Shown in pieces: positions 16,768 through 24,587 of a stretch of DNA of 64,000 nt. The DNA is from JACPYM01 sp963699175 (GTDB taxonomy: Bacteria; Acidobacteriota; Blastocatellia; RBC074): the NCBI GenBank assembly GCA_963699175.1, contig OY969418.1, forward strand, positions 7,750,001 through 7,814,000. The letters run 5' to 3'. Position 1 is the first letter of the stretch; each line of letters opens with the position of its first letter. Under the pieces are notes generated by a model that was given only the letters and a program-made list of their open reading frames with translations, did no database searches and had not been told where the DNA came from. The translations under genes and the position numbers were made by a program.

Positions 16768-18297
16768 TCACGAGACGACGAATTTCAACATCGTCTCACC
16801 GAGCTTAAGCTCGTCACCGCTCACCAGCGCGTGTAATTGTCCCTGTGGCAGTTTCTTGGTGCCATTGATAAAAGTGCCATTGGCGCTGCCCAGGTCTTCG
16901 ATGAAGAACTGTGTATCGCGCGCGATGATCTTGGCGTGGCGGCGCGAGACGCGCGCCGCCGGGTCGTACTTCGACAAATCCACTTCGGGACGAATCCCGC
17001 GATTCGGATCCATACGGCCAATCAAGCTTTCGCCTTCGAGATTGAGCATGAACTGCGCGTTCATCTCGTTCGTGCCCAACACGACCAGCTTGGCCGTGGT
17101 GCGCTGGCGATGGCCACAATAAGCGCAAAAGACATCGCCCGTTGCCATCTCGCGCCCGCAGTTGCCACAGGTCTGTATGGGCGCAGGCGGCGCAGCGTAA
17201 TCAATTTGCTGGCGCACCGGCCCGGCGTGACCTTGCAAGTGACGCAGGTGCTCGATCAAGTCCGCGCCAAAAGCTTTGGCCGACGCAAAGCGGTTCTCTG
17301 GTTTGTATTCGACCGAGCGGCAAATCAACTCTTCTAATTCCGGCGAGATTTCGGGATTGATCTGGCGCGGTTTCGGATTCTTGGCGAAATCGAAGATCAG
17401 CAACGGATTGTCTTGCGGGTCTTGTCCCGTGAGCAGATGGAACATCGTCGCGCCGAGCGAATAGATGTCCGAGCGCGCTTCAACATTGCCCGCAAACAGC
17501 TCTGGCGGCGCATAGCCCATCGTGCCGATGGCCGTCACGCCTTTGACCGTCGGCGCGACGAAGCGCGCGATGCCGAAATCCACCAGCATGATGCGATTCG
17601 TGCGCGCGTCCACCATCAGGTTGGCGGGTTTCAGGTCGCGATAAATGATCGGCGGATTCTGTGAGTGTATGTAATCGAGCACGTCGCAGATTTCAATGCC
17701 CCACTTGGTGACGGTCGCTTCGTCCAACTTACCACCGGCAGCACGTTGGCGAGCGGCCAGGTCGCCGCCGTCAATGAACTTCATCACGAGGTAGTAGCGG
17801 CCACGCGCCGTATCGAAGAAGTATTGCAGGATCGTCGGGATCGAAGGGTGATCGAGTTGCGCGAGCAGTTCGGCCTCGCGTTTGAAGTCGTCTATCGCTT
17901 TCACGCGCGCCGAGTCGTCGGCGAACATCTCGATCATCTCTTTGACTGCGACTTTGCGGTTGGCCAGGTTCTGATCTTCCGCTAGATAGACCGATCCCAT
18001 ACCGCCGCCGCCAATGCGCCGGACGATCTTGTAACGGTCGGCCAACAACGTCCCTGGCGGAAGTTGAATGCCTGAGGTGTTATTGCCGGATGCGCTCATA
18101 CTCAAGTGTGACGTTCGCCCTGATTCTGTGTCTACGCCGGTTCCCATCCCCGCTTGCGTGCCTGCCCAGTTCGCAGCCCCGCGAGCGGGCGCTTGCGGTG
18201 GTGGCGGTGGCGCCGTAATGTCCTGAAGCCAGCCGCATTCGCCGCAATAAGGATCACCGGCTGTGGTGGGCGCGCCACATTCGGGACAGAATGGCAT
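16768..18297 (-). CDS. zinc-ribbon Ser/Thr protein kinase with C-terminal FHA domain
   Basis: About 509 residues. An N-terminal zinc ribbon (FCPECGAPTTAGDPYCGECG) and proline-rich linker precede a Hanks-type kinase: glycine loop IGGGGMGSVYLAEDQ, Lys in VAVKEM, catalytic loop YRDLKPANLMV (Tyr replaces the usual His, as in many bacterial kinases), DFG and APE-like APPEL. A second zinc ribbon (CGNCGREMATGDVFCAYCG) and an FHA domain (SLIGRMDPNRGI, ARVSRRHAKI, DLGSANGTFING) follow. All the catalytic residues appear to be present. The ATG at 18297 begins directly at the ribbon; an upstream start overlapping the FHA gene by four bases is possible. It may autophosphorylate and recruit neighbours through FHA domains. 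Confidence 0.92.
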   Translation of the reverse strand: MPFCPECGAPTTAGDPYCGECGWLQDITAPPPPPQAPARGAANWAGTQAGMGTGVDTESGRTSHLSMSASGNNTSGIQLPPGTLLADRYKIVRRIGGGGMGSVYLAEDQNLANRKVAVKEMIEMFADDSARVKAIDDFKREAELLAQLDHPSIPTILQYFFDTARGRYYLVMKFIDGGDLAARQRAAGGKLDEATVTKWGIEICDVLDYIHSQNPPIIYRDLKPANLMVDARTNRIMLVDFGIARFVAPTVKGVTAIGTMGYAPPELFAGNVEARSDIYSLGATMFHLLTGQDPQDNPLLIFDFAKNPKPRQINPEISPELEELICRSVEYKPENRFASAKAFGADLIEHLRHLQGHAGPVRQQIDYAAPPAPIQTCGNCGREMATGDVFCAYCGHRQRTTAKLVVLGTNEMNAQFMLNLEGESLIGRMDPNRGIRPEVDLSKYDPAARVSRRHAKIIARDTQFFIEDLGSANGTFINGTKKLPQGQLHALVSGDELKLGETMLKFVVS

Positions 18298-18359
18298 AAC
18301 CAAATCTGAGTGCCGTGTGCTTGAGCCGCAAGCTTTGCTGACTCCGCACTCGGCGCTTT

Positions 18360-19100
18360 TCAATTCACTACAAATTTCAAAAAAGTTTTGCCGACGATGA
18401 TCTCATCGCCGTTCTTCAAAGGTTGCTTGTTGCCGGGCAGCAAGCGCGGGCCGCGATTGACGAAAGTACCGTTAGTGCTGCCCAGGTCTTCGATCAAAAA
18501 CTGATTGTTCAAAACCTGAATGCGTGCATGCCGCCGCGAGACTTTGGCTTCGGGGTCGTCCTGATCCAAATCTACATCGGGAAAGATACCTCCGTCGGCA
18601 TCCCAGCGCCCAATCATTGATTCGTCGCTGGTCAACGGAAACTCTTTGCCGACCTTGCCCCCGCGTTGAATGATAAGTTTAGCGCGCATCGCAGTGGCCT
18701 CTGCATCGCCATCGGCCACTGCCACTCGGCTTGATGATGATGCATGTAAAGAACCCGTTTGCCCTTTGACGACATTGGTCAAATTGGGCTGATTGCTGAC
18801 GGCCGTGGGGTTACCCCCCAGCGCCGGATTGACCGACGTATTAACCGGTGTAGACCGCGCAGGCTGGGCCGGTTGGGCAGCGGGTGGCGGCGCGGTATAG
18901 GGCGTCGCCGGTTTCGGCGCGACGTTCTCACGCGCGAACTGCGCTGGCGGCGGCGGCGCGAATTGCGGCGGCGGTGGCACCGCCGGTTTCTGCGCGGGCA
19001 CGGAACGCACCGAAGCTGCCGCACTCAGCCGGTTTCCGCATTCGTCGCAAAATTCCGAGCCGTCCAGATTATCAGTGCCGCATTGATGACATCTGACCAT
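18360..19100 (-). CDS. zinc-ribbon FHA adaptor protein
   Basis: 246 residues: an N-terminal zinc ribbon (CHQCGTDNLDGSEFCDECG), a Pro/Ala-rich linker, and an FHA domain (SMIGRWDADGGIFPDVDL, AKVSRRHARI, IEDLGSTNGTFVN). The FHA domain closely resembles that of the kinase downstream, so the two arose by duplication. It has no catalytic motif and is probably an adaptor or substrate of the kinase. An AAGAGGA site precedes the ATG. Confidence 0.9.
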   Translation of the reverse strand: MVRCHQCGTDNLDGSEFCDECGNRLSAAASVRSVPAQKPAVPPPPQFAPPPPAQFARENVAPKPATPYTAPPPAAQPAQPARSTPVNTSVNPALGGNPTAVSNQPNLTNVVKGQTGSLHASSSSRVAVADGDAEATAMRAKLIIQRGGKVGKEFPLTSDESMIGRWDADGGIFPDVDLDQDDPEAKVSRRHARIQVLNNQFLIEDLGSTNGTFVNRGPRLLPGNKQPLKNGDEIIVGKTFLKFVVN

Positions 19101-19514
19101 AGTCCTCTTGCCTCCACTCAGGGCAAACCCGACGCAGCTTGGAACGGAGGAGCCTAGTGCATAATCGCCTTGGCTCGTTATCTTGCCTGGGTTTGCTGCG
19201 GGAAAGCGTTACCGCTGCTTGCCGATGATGAGTCAATAGCTCCACAAACGACGCTGCATTCTACAACGTTCATTATGCCTATGCCAGTTTTGTTTGCAAC
19301 CGCTAAGTGCTCATGGTTTGCAGTCGCAAAAAGTCTGCGCTGCGCAGGCTTGGACAGGTTGTGTGAGAGATCTGTGAGAGAGCTGAATTGATGATTAGCA
19401 AGGCAAATTGCTTTGCTTTCCGTCCATCTGTTACCATCCACCGACTTGTTAGTCGCCTGTGAAATGGCTGTAATTCTCCAAACCGTCGCCGAGCAATTGC
19501 TAGGAGTTGCCGCT
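19101..19514. other. divergent intergenic region, no gene
   Basis: 414 bases between divergent genes. Short open frames here have no Shine-Dalgarno sequence or recognisable family. It must carry promoters for both flanking operons, but no confident hexamer pair was found. Confidence 0.4.
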
Positions 19515-20159
19515 ATGCTGAAACGCCGAATACTATACGTCTTAATTCTGTCGCTGCTCTTCGCGTTGGCGCTCGCCTGTGGGACGCGTATGGCTACGCG
19601 CACACCCAGCGGCACACCGCCCGCTGGGTTGAATGTGGCGCGCGTTCGCCAACTACTGCAAACCATCGGAGGCAGCAACCTGAAGCCACAACAAATCGAG
19701 ATTAAGAGCATCTCCACCGGCGTCGGTGCTGACAATGCCGTTGTCGAAGCCAGGCTTGAAACGGCCTTTCGTTTCTCGCGCGCCAGCGGTGACTGGCAGG
19801 TCGCCGAAATAAGGCTTGGCGATCAGCAGTGGGAGTCTATCGAATTGATTGAGACAGCGCTGCGTCAGGAAAAAGGGCGACGCACGACGGGACTGCTGCG
19901 GCGCGTGGCTGATGGATTGGAAGCTTACCACCGCGAAAAAGGACAGTTCGTCCCGACCGAGGATTTCGGTGTGTTGCTCGATCATCTATCGCCGCGTTAC
20001 CTGACTGACCCGTTGCGCGTTGACTGGTGGGGTACGCAGTTCGTCTATCGCGGCACGGCTGGGAATTATCAACTGCTTTCTGCGGGCGCGGATCGCAAGG
20101 CCGGTACGAAGGATGATCTGGTGATTGAGAACGGCGTGCTGCGCGCTGAGAAAGAATGA
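19515..20159 (+). CDS. lipoprotein with GspG-like (type II secretion pseudopilin) C-terminal domain
   Basis: 214 residues from the ATG at 19515, which has an AGGAG site; a longer frame starting at 19413 lacks one. The N-terminus is a lipoprotein signal: positively charged, a hydrophobic core, then a lipobox-like ALAC. The C-terminal 90 residues match the end of GspG-type pseudopilins (LTDPLRVDWWGTQFVYR, LLSAGADRKAGTKDDLV; DWWG replaces the usual DPWG). With a lipobox and no prepilin motif it is probably not a pilin itself. First gene of a four-gene plus-strand run with a membrane protein, rhomboid and TPR protein. Confidence 0.78.
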   Translation: MLKRRILYVLILSLLFALALACGTRMATRTPSGTPPAGLNVARVRQLLQTIGGSNLKPQQIEIKSISTGVGADNAVVEARLETAFRFSRASGDWQVAEIRLGDQQWESIELIETALRQEKGRRTTGLLRRVADGLEAYHREKGQFVPTEDFGVLLDHLSPRYLTDPLRVDWWGTQFVYRGTAGNYQLLSAGADRKAGTKDDLVIENGVLRAEKE

Positions 20160-20201
20160 AATTTGTCGGCTGTTGTGCAAAGCCCCTGACCACTGACTGC
20201 C

Positions 20202-20675
20202 ATGCAATACATCTCTGTTGAAAATCAGAAAGCTGTAGATCAAACCTACCGTTTGTCGGTCATCATCGTGCTTGCTTTTTGCTTCACGCCAATTCTATTG
20301 ATGGCGCTGGGACGCTTCATCCACGCGAGAGCGGCGTACTATGACCCCGCGACGCTCGAACTGATTAAAAAGCTGGCCTACGGGAGCACGCTGCTTTTCG
20401 GGTTGCTAGTCGTCGCGTTGCGTCGCTTCGGGATGGCCTGGCTCACGGGCAAACGCCAACGTTCGGTGAGCAGCGTACTGAGCAATTTGCGCTTGCTCAC
20501 GCTCATCAGCGCAGTGCTGGGTGAGTTGGTGGCGCTCACCGGGTTTGTCGCTTTCTCCCTGACGAGCGATTATGAATATTGCTGGCGCTTGGGGGTGGTT
20601 AGCTTGCTCTTGATTTTGTACAGCTTCCCGCGCCGCTGGGATTGGGATCGTGCGGTCGCCCACGCGCAAGCTTGA
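20202..20675 (+). CDS. four-helix membrane protein of unknown function
   Basis: 157 residues with four hydrophobic helices (about 20-40, 65-82, 98-120, 128-145) and basic loops. No family recognised and no catalytic motif. The start codon follows two heptamers of the CACTGAC kind instead of a Shine-Dalgarno sequence. It lies 43 bases after the lipoprotein gene and 43 before the rhomboid gene, so it is likely co-transcribed with them. Confidence 0.7.
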   Translation: MQYISVENQKAVDQTYRLSVIIVLAFCFTPILLMALGRFIHARAAYYDPATLELIKKLAYGSTLLFGLLVVALRRFGMAWLTGKRQRSVSSVLSNLRLLTLISAVLGELVALTGFVAFSLTSDYEYCWRLGVVSLLLILYSFPRRWDWDRAVAHAQA

Positions 20676-20718
20676 GTCGCTGCGGCCGTTCACTTGTTTA
20701 CGTGTTTTTGAGGTGCAA

Positions 20719-22059
20719 ATGCCTGGGAATGATTTGAAGATGTGCCAGTCCTGTCGCGCGCTGATTCCGGCGAATGCCGCGCGTTGCGAGATGTGCGGAG
20801 CTGAAGGTCACTATGCCGCGCGCGCTGGTGTCAGCACGGGCGAGAGCTTCAGCCTGTTGACCAATTGGCCAGTCACGACGCTGCTGTTGACGCTCAATGT
20901 GCTGATCTATGCGTTGACGCTGCTCTATCAATTGCGGCTCTTTGCGCAATTGGATGATGCGCCGGGCTTCTCGATGTCGCCTTACCCAATCGTGAACGAC
21001 GGCTTCGGAACTTCACATCCGGGCATACGGCAGAACGGCGAATGGTGGCGCTTGCTGGCGTCGTGCTTTCTGCACGGCGGCCCGATTCATTTGCTCTTTA
21101 ACAGTATGGCGTTGATGCAGGCGGGCCGGATCGCCGAAGAAGTTTTCGGGCGTTCGCAATACATCTGCCTGTACATATTGGGCGGCATAGGCGGAAATCT
21201 GCTGGCCATCATGTTCGGTTCGCGTGTAGTGGGCGCGTCGGGCGCGCTCTTCGCGTTAATCGCGGCGCTGGCGGTCTACGGCTACAAACGCCGTGACACG
21301 CTGGGGCGGAGTTTGCGGCAGGACATGATCTATTGGCTGCTCTACGGCCTGGCCATCAGCTTTCTGCCGGGCATCAGTATGGCCGCGCACGCAGGCGGCG
21401 CAGTGGTTGGCGCGGCGCTGGCCTTCTTGTTGCCGGATGAGGAACAGTTGCGGCAAAGCTTCCTACGCATGCGGCTCGCGAAAGTCTTTGGGACAGTGGC
21501 TTGGTTGTTGATTTTGGGTACGGGCGTGCTGATGGCGCGCAACGTTCTCAGACAGGATGAAATGATTCGCGTGGCTACGTCGGCCGAGCGTGTTTACACG
21601 GTCTGGCTCAATCATCTGCAACTCAACAAGCTGGTGGCAGGCGCACGGCTGAAACAAACCGGCGGCGCAGCCGGGAGCGAATTGCCAGACCTCGCCACGC
21701 TGACCAAGCGCATAGATCAGACACAGCGCGCCCTGTGCAGCGACATCGGCGCGCTCGAACGCTTGCCAGTCACCGATGAAGAGAGTGGCCAGTTGTATCG
21801 CCGCATGGCCAGCAATCTGCGCACGCGTTGCGATAAAATGCCAGCCTTGCCCAAAGAGGATAACGACGCGGCTTTGCAACAAGCCTTGTCCAATTTTCAA
21901 AGTCAGGCTGAGCAGGGCAAAGAATTGGATGAGTTGATGAAGCAGTACGAACAATGGCTGGCGCGCAAAGCTGACGGCTTGCGCATGCCGGTCAAGGCGT
22001 TGAAGCCACGCTTGTCCAGTGAGACAATTACCCCCGACGAGTTGGAGAACAGCAAATAA
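20719..22059 (+). CDS. rhomboid family intramembrane serine protease with zinc-ribbon N-terminus
   Basis: About 446 residues from the ATG at 20719, preceded by GAGGTG. A zinc ribbon (CQSCRALIPANAARCEMCG) opens the protein. The rhomboid core has HGGPIHLLFNSMALMQAG (the His-Asn region), GASGALFAL with the nucleophilic Ser, and AAHAGGAVVG with the catalytic His. After the last helix a 160-residue soluble tail of unknown function follows. It would cleave membrane-spanning substrates within the bilayer; no substrate is evident. Confidence 0.9.
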   Translation: MPGNDLKMCQSCRALIPANAARCEMCGAEGHYAARAGVSTGESFSLLTNWPVTTLLLTLNVLIYALTLLYQLRLFAQLDDAPGFSMSPYPIVNDGFGTSHPGIRQNGEWWRLLASCFLHGGPIHLLFNSMALMQAGRIAEEVFGRSQYICLYILGGIGGNLLAIMFGSRVVGASGALFALIAALAVYGYKRRDTLGRSLRQDMIYWLLYGLAISFLPGISMAAHAGGAVVGAALAFLLPDEEQLRQSFLRMRLAKVFGTVAWLLILGTGVLMARNVLRQDEMIRVATSAERVYTVWLNHLQLNKLVAGARLKQTGGAAGSELPDLATLTKRIDQTQRALCSDIGALERLPVTDEESGQLYRRMASNLRTRCDKMPALPKEDNDAALQQALSNFQSQAEQGKELDELMKQYEQWLARKADGLRMPVKALKPRLSSETITPDELENSK

Positions 22060-22089
22060 GGCGATTGCGACATTGAGGTGAAGAGAGGA

Positions 22090-24204
22090 ATGTTGAAACA
22101 ACAACGAGTCGTGGCGCGCAATTATCTTGCGGCCTTTGTTCTACTCAGCCTTAGTTTAGTGAGCTACGCGCAAACCTCCGGCACGAAACCGCCGCCCCCC
22201 GCGCCCGCCCCACAGCCGAGTCAGACACCGCGTCCCGCTACCGGCGACACACGCCAACAAGCCCTCTTGCATTTTCTCGAAGCGCGCCGCTTGAAAGGCG
22301 AAGCGCAACACAGCCGCGATAACAAGCTGCTGATTGAGCAAGCCCTCAAAGCCTACCGCGACACGATCTGGCTAGACCCGCAAGCCGCCGAACCGCGCGT
22401 GGATTTGGGCGAGTTGTATTTCTTCTTCAAAAACGACCTGCGTTCGGCGGAATTCGAAGCCCTCGAAGCGATCAGACTGGATAATGACTCTGCCGGCGCG
22501 CACCAGTTGTTGGCGCGCCTCTCCATTGCCGTCCTCAAATTCGACAATCAGAACAACGCACCGAACAGCCAGACCATGCTCGACCGTGCGACGAGCGAAT
22601 ATGAAGCCGTCACGCGGCTCGATCCCAGCAATGCCGAAGCCTGGGCGCTGCTCTCCGAGTTGTATCGGATGAAGAATGACACGGCCAAGCAGATACAGGC
22701 GCTGGAACGTTGGGCTAGTGCGCCATTGCCGAGCGATCAGGCTTTTTATTACTGGCTCTCGAACAGTGAACTCACACCCGATCAAGCGTTCTCGCAGTTG
22801 TCGCAAGTCTATCTAAGCCAGGGGCGCAAGCGCGAAGCCCTCGACGCCGCGCGCCGCGCCTACGAATTCAACCCGGAGAACAATGCCTACGGGCGCAATC
22901 TGATCAGCGCACTGCACGCGGCGACGAAGCTGGATGAAGAATTGAAACTCTACGCGCGTCTGTCGAAGACAGCGCCGAGTCCGGTTTTGGAGATCGGTTA
23001 TGGCGCGACACTGATCCGCGCCGGTCGCTATCAGGAAGCGGCCGAAAAATTGAGCGAGCAGTTAAATGGCGACAACACCAATAGCAGCCTCATCGCTTTG
23101 CTGGCGACTGCGCAACGCCGCGCAGGCCAACGCGCCGCCGCTGCCGAAACGCTCAAGGCTGGCATCGCCAAAGCCGAGGCGAACGCGCGCATCTCGCTGC
23201 AACTAGAATTGGCGGAGACCTACGAGGAGTTGGGGCGCAACGAAGAGGCGCTGGCGCAATACGACCAACTTTTGGATGCGCTCGCTGGTAAAGGCGCAGT
23301 CAGCGAGCAAAACGCCGGGCTGTACGGTCACGTCGTCAGCAAACTGGCGCGCCTGTGCCGTCGCACCGGCAACCAGGCGAAGCTGCAAGCCGTACTCAAC
23401 CGGGCGCGGCGCGCGATTGACGAACAGAATCCGCTGATTGAAATGGTCACGATCGAAGCCTTGCGTGAAGACGGCAAACGCCGCGAGGCGCTCGACCTTA
23501 CGCGCGCCGCCATCCGTCGCGTCCAGGATGATCGCGGCCTGCGCTTGACCGAAGTCCTCATCCTGAGCGAGCTGAAGAACTACAAAGAAGCCGCCGAACT
23601 GCTGCGCGGCATGCTCACCGGACGCGCCGAACACGCCGCCGAGGACGCCAGCGTTTGTTTGATTCTGAGCAACGTGCAGATGCAAGCCGGACAGTTGCAA
23701 GAGGCCGAAGCGACGGCGCGCAAGGCGCTGGAACTCAATCCGGATGATAGCGATGCCTTGCTGCAATTAGGCTCCGTGCTCGACCGCGCAGGCAAGCAGA
23801 CAGAAGCTGAGGGAATTTTGCGCGTACTGCTGGAACGCGAGCCTGACAACACGACAGTACTCAACAATCTCGGCTATTTGCTGATCGAGCGCGAGCAGAA
23901 GTTGGCAGAAGCGCAAACACTAATTGAGCGCGCCGTGAGCATTGAGCCGCTCAATGGCAGCTTCCTCGACAGCCTCGGCTGGGCCTATTTCAAACAGGGC
24001 AAGCTCGACCAGGCACGCGCGCAGTTGGAGAAGGCGCTCAGCCTCGCCCGCCGCAATCCGACTATTCACGAGCATCTCGGCGACGTGTTGCTCAAGCTGG
24101 GCAAACTGGCCGAAGCGCGGCGCGCGTGGGAGAAGGCGTTGGAGTATGCGCTTGAAGCCGATGAGACGGCGCGGCTGAAAGGGAAGTTGAGAGACGCGCA
24201 TTAA
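22090..24204 (+). CDS. secreted or periplasmic TPR-repeat protein
   Basis: About 704 residues. A signal peptide (YLAAFVLLSLSLVSYAQ) is followed by a proline-rich stretch and then TPR repeats over nearly the full length, such as EAWALLSELYRMKNDTAKQIQ, ADEL-like EAEATARKALELNPDDSDALLQLGSVL and NNLGYLLIE. TPR arrays mediate protein contacts; many acidobacterial homologues are of unknown role. The reading frame also begins at a GTG at 22078, but the ATG at 22090 gives a normal signal peptide. It ends the run of plus-strand genes that starts at 19515. Confidence 0.82.
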   Translation: MLKQQRVVARNYLAAFVLLSLSLVSYAQTSGTKPPPPAPAPQPSQTPRPATGDTRQQALLHFLEARRLKGEAQHSRDNKLLIEQALKAYRDTIWLDPQAAEPRVDLGELYFFFKNDLRSAEFEALEAIRLDNDSAGAHQLLARLSIAVLKFDNQNNAPNSQTMLDRATSEYEAVTRLDPSNAEAWALLSELYRMKNDTAKQIQALERWASAPLPSDQAFYYWLSNSELTPDQAFSQLSQVYLSQGRKREALDAARRAYEFNPENNAYGRNLISALHAATKLDEELKLYARLSKTAPSPVLEIGYGATLIRAGRYQEAAEKLSEQLNGDNTNSSLIALLATAQRRAGQRAAAAETLKAGIAKAEANARISLQLELAETYEELGRNEEALAQYDQLLDALAGKGAVSEQNAGLYGHVVSKLARLCRRTGNQAKLQAVLNRARRAIDEQNPLIEMVTIEALREDGKRREALDLTRAAIRRVQDDRGLRLTEVLILSELKNYKEAAELLRGMLTGRAEHAAEDASVCLILSNVQMQAGQLQEAEATARKALELNPDDSDALLQLGSVLDRAGKQTEAEGILRVLLEREPDNTTVLNNLGYLLIEREQKLAEAQTLIERAVSIEPLNGSFLDSLGWAYFKQGKLDQARAQLEKALSLARRNPTIHEHLGDVLLKLGKLAEARRAWEKALEYALEADETARLKGKLRDAH

Positions 24205-24587
24205 AGACAGTGGTGCACCAAGCCACAGCCAGCCGTCTCGGTCTACGAACATTTGTTGGTCAAAAAGCTGTAGTGGGAAAACGGGGTGGGATGATGGTGA
24301 TGGCGTAGGGGCAGACCTGCGTGCCTGCCCTGCAGCGGCAGGGACGCGAGACCAGGGCAGACACGCAGGTCTGCCCCTACGTCTCACCCCATTTCCCCGC
24401 TACCCAAAAAGCTGTAGCAATCTGGTGAAGACTTGTTGAACTTCACCAGCTTGCAAGATTTGGAGGAATGGCGGCGGCGGCGCACGCGGGCGCGCAACCG
24501 GGCCAGCGGCGGCGCGTCAGGCACAGTGCAAGGGCCGCGTGATGCCTGAGCCGCGTAGCTGCCTCACGCACCACAGCAAAAAAGACT
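24205..24587. other. gene-free stretch upstream of the caspase gene
   Basis: 383 bases. The left half holds the MITE-like element at 24270-24403. The right half contains a short open frame ending in a tail that reads EDLLNFTSLQDLEEW, which is similar to the end of DUF4351 domains in Rpn-family proteins; a stop codon interrupts it upstream, so it is at best a remnant. The promoter of the caspase gene must lie here. Confidence 0.45.
24270..24403. mobile_element. MITE-like element with flanking direct repeat
   Basis: About 134 bases with nested inverted repeats. The outer arms start GTAG and end CTAC (GTAGTGGGAAAACGGGG against CCCCATTTCCCCGCTAC). The inner arms, 24305-24332 and 24353-24380, contain GTAGGGGCAGACCTGCGTG and its complement, joined by about 20 bases. 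A direct repeat, AAAAAGCT, occurs at both edges (24262-24269 and 24406-24413), as a target-site duplication would. No transposase inside, so it would depend on one elsewhere. Confidence 0.75.

Noticed and set aside
19178..19735. 185-codon minus-strand frame
   Set aside because: It is mostly the shadow of the lipoprotein gene and its upstream region, without a ribosome-binding site or family.
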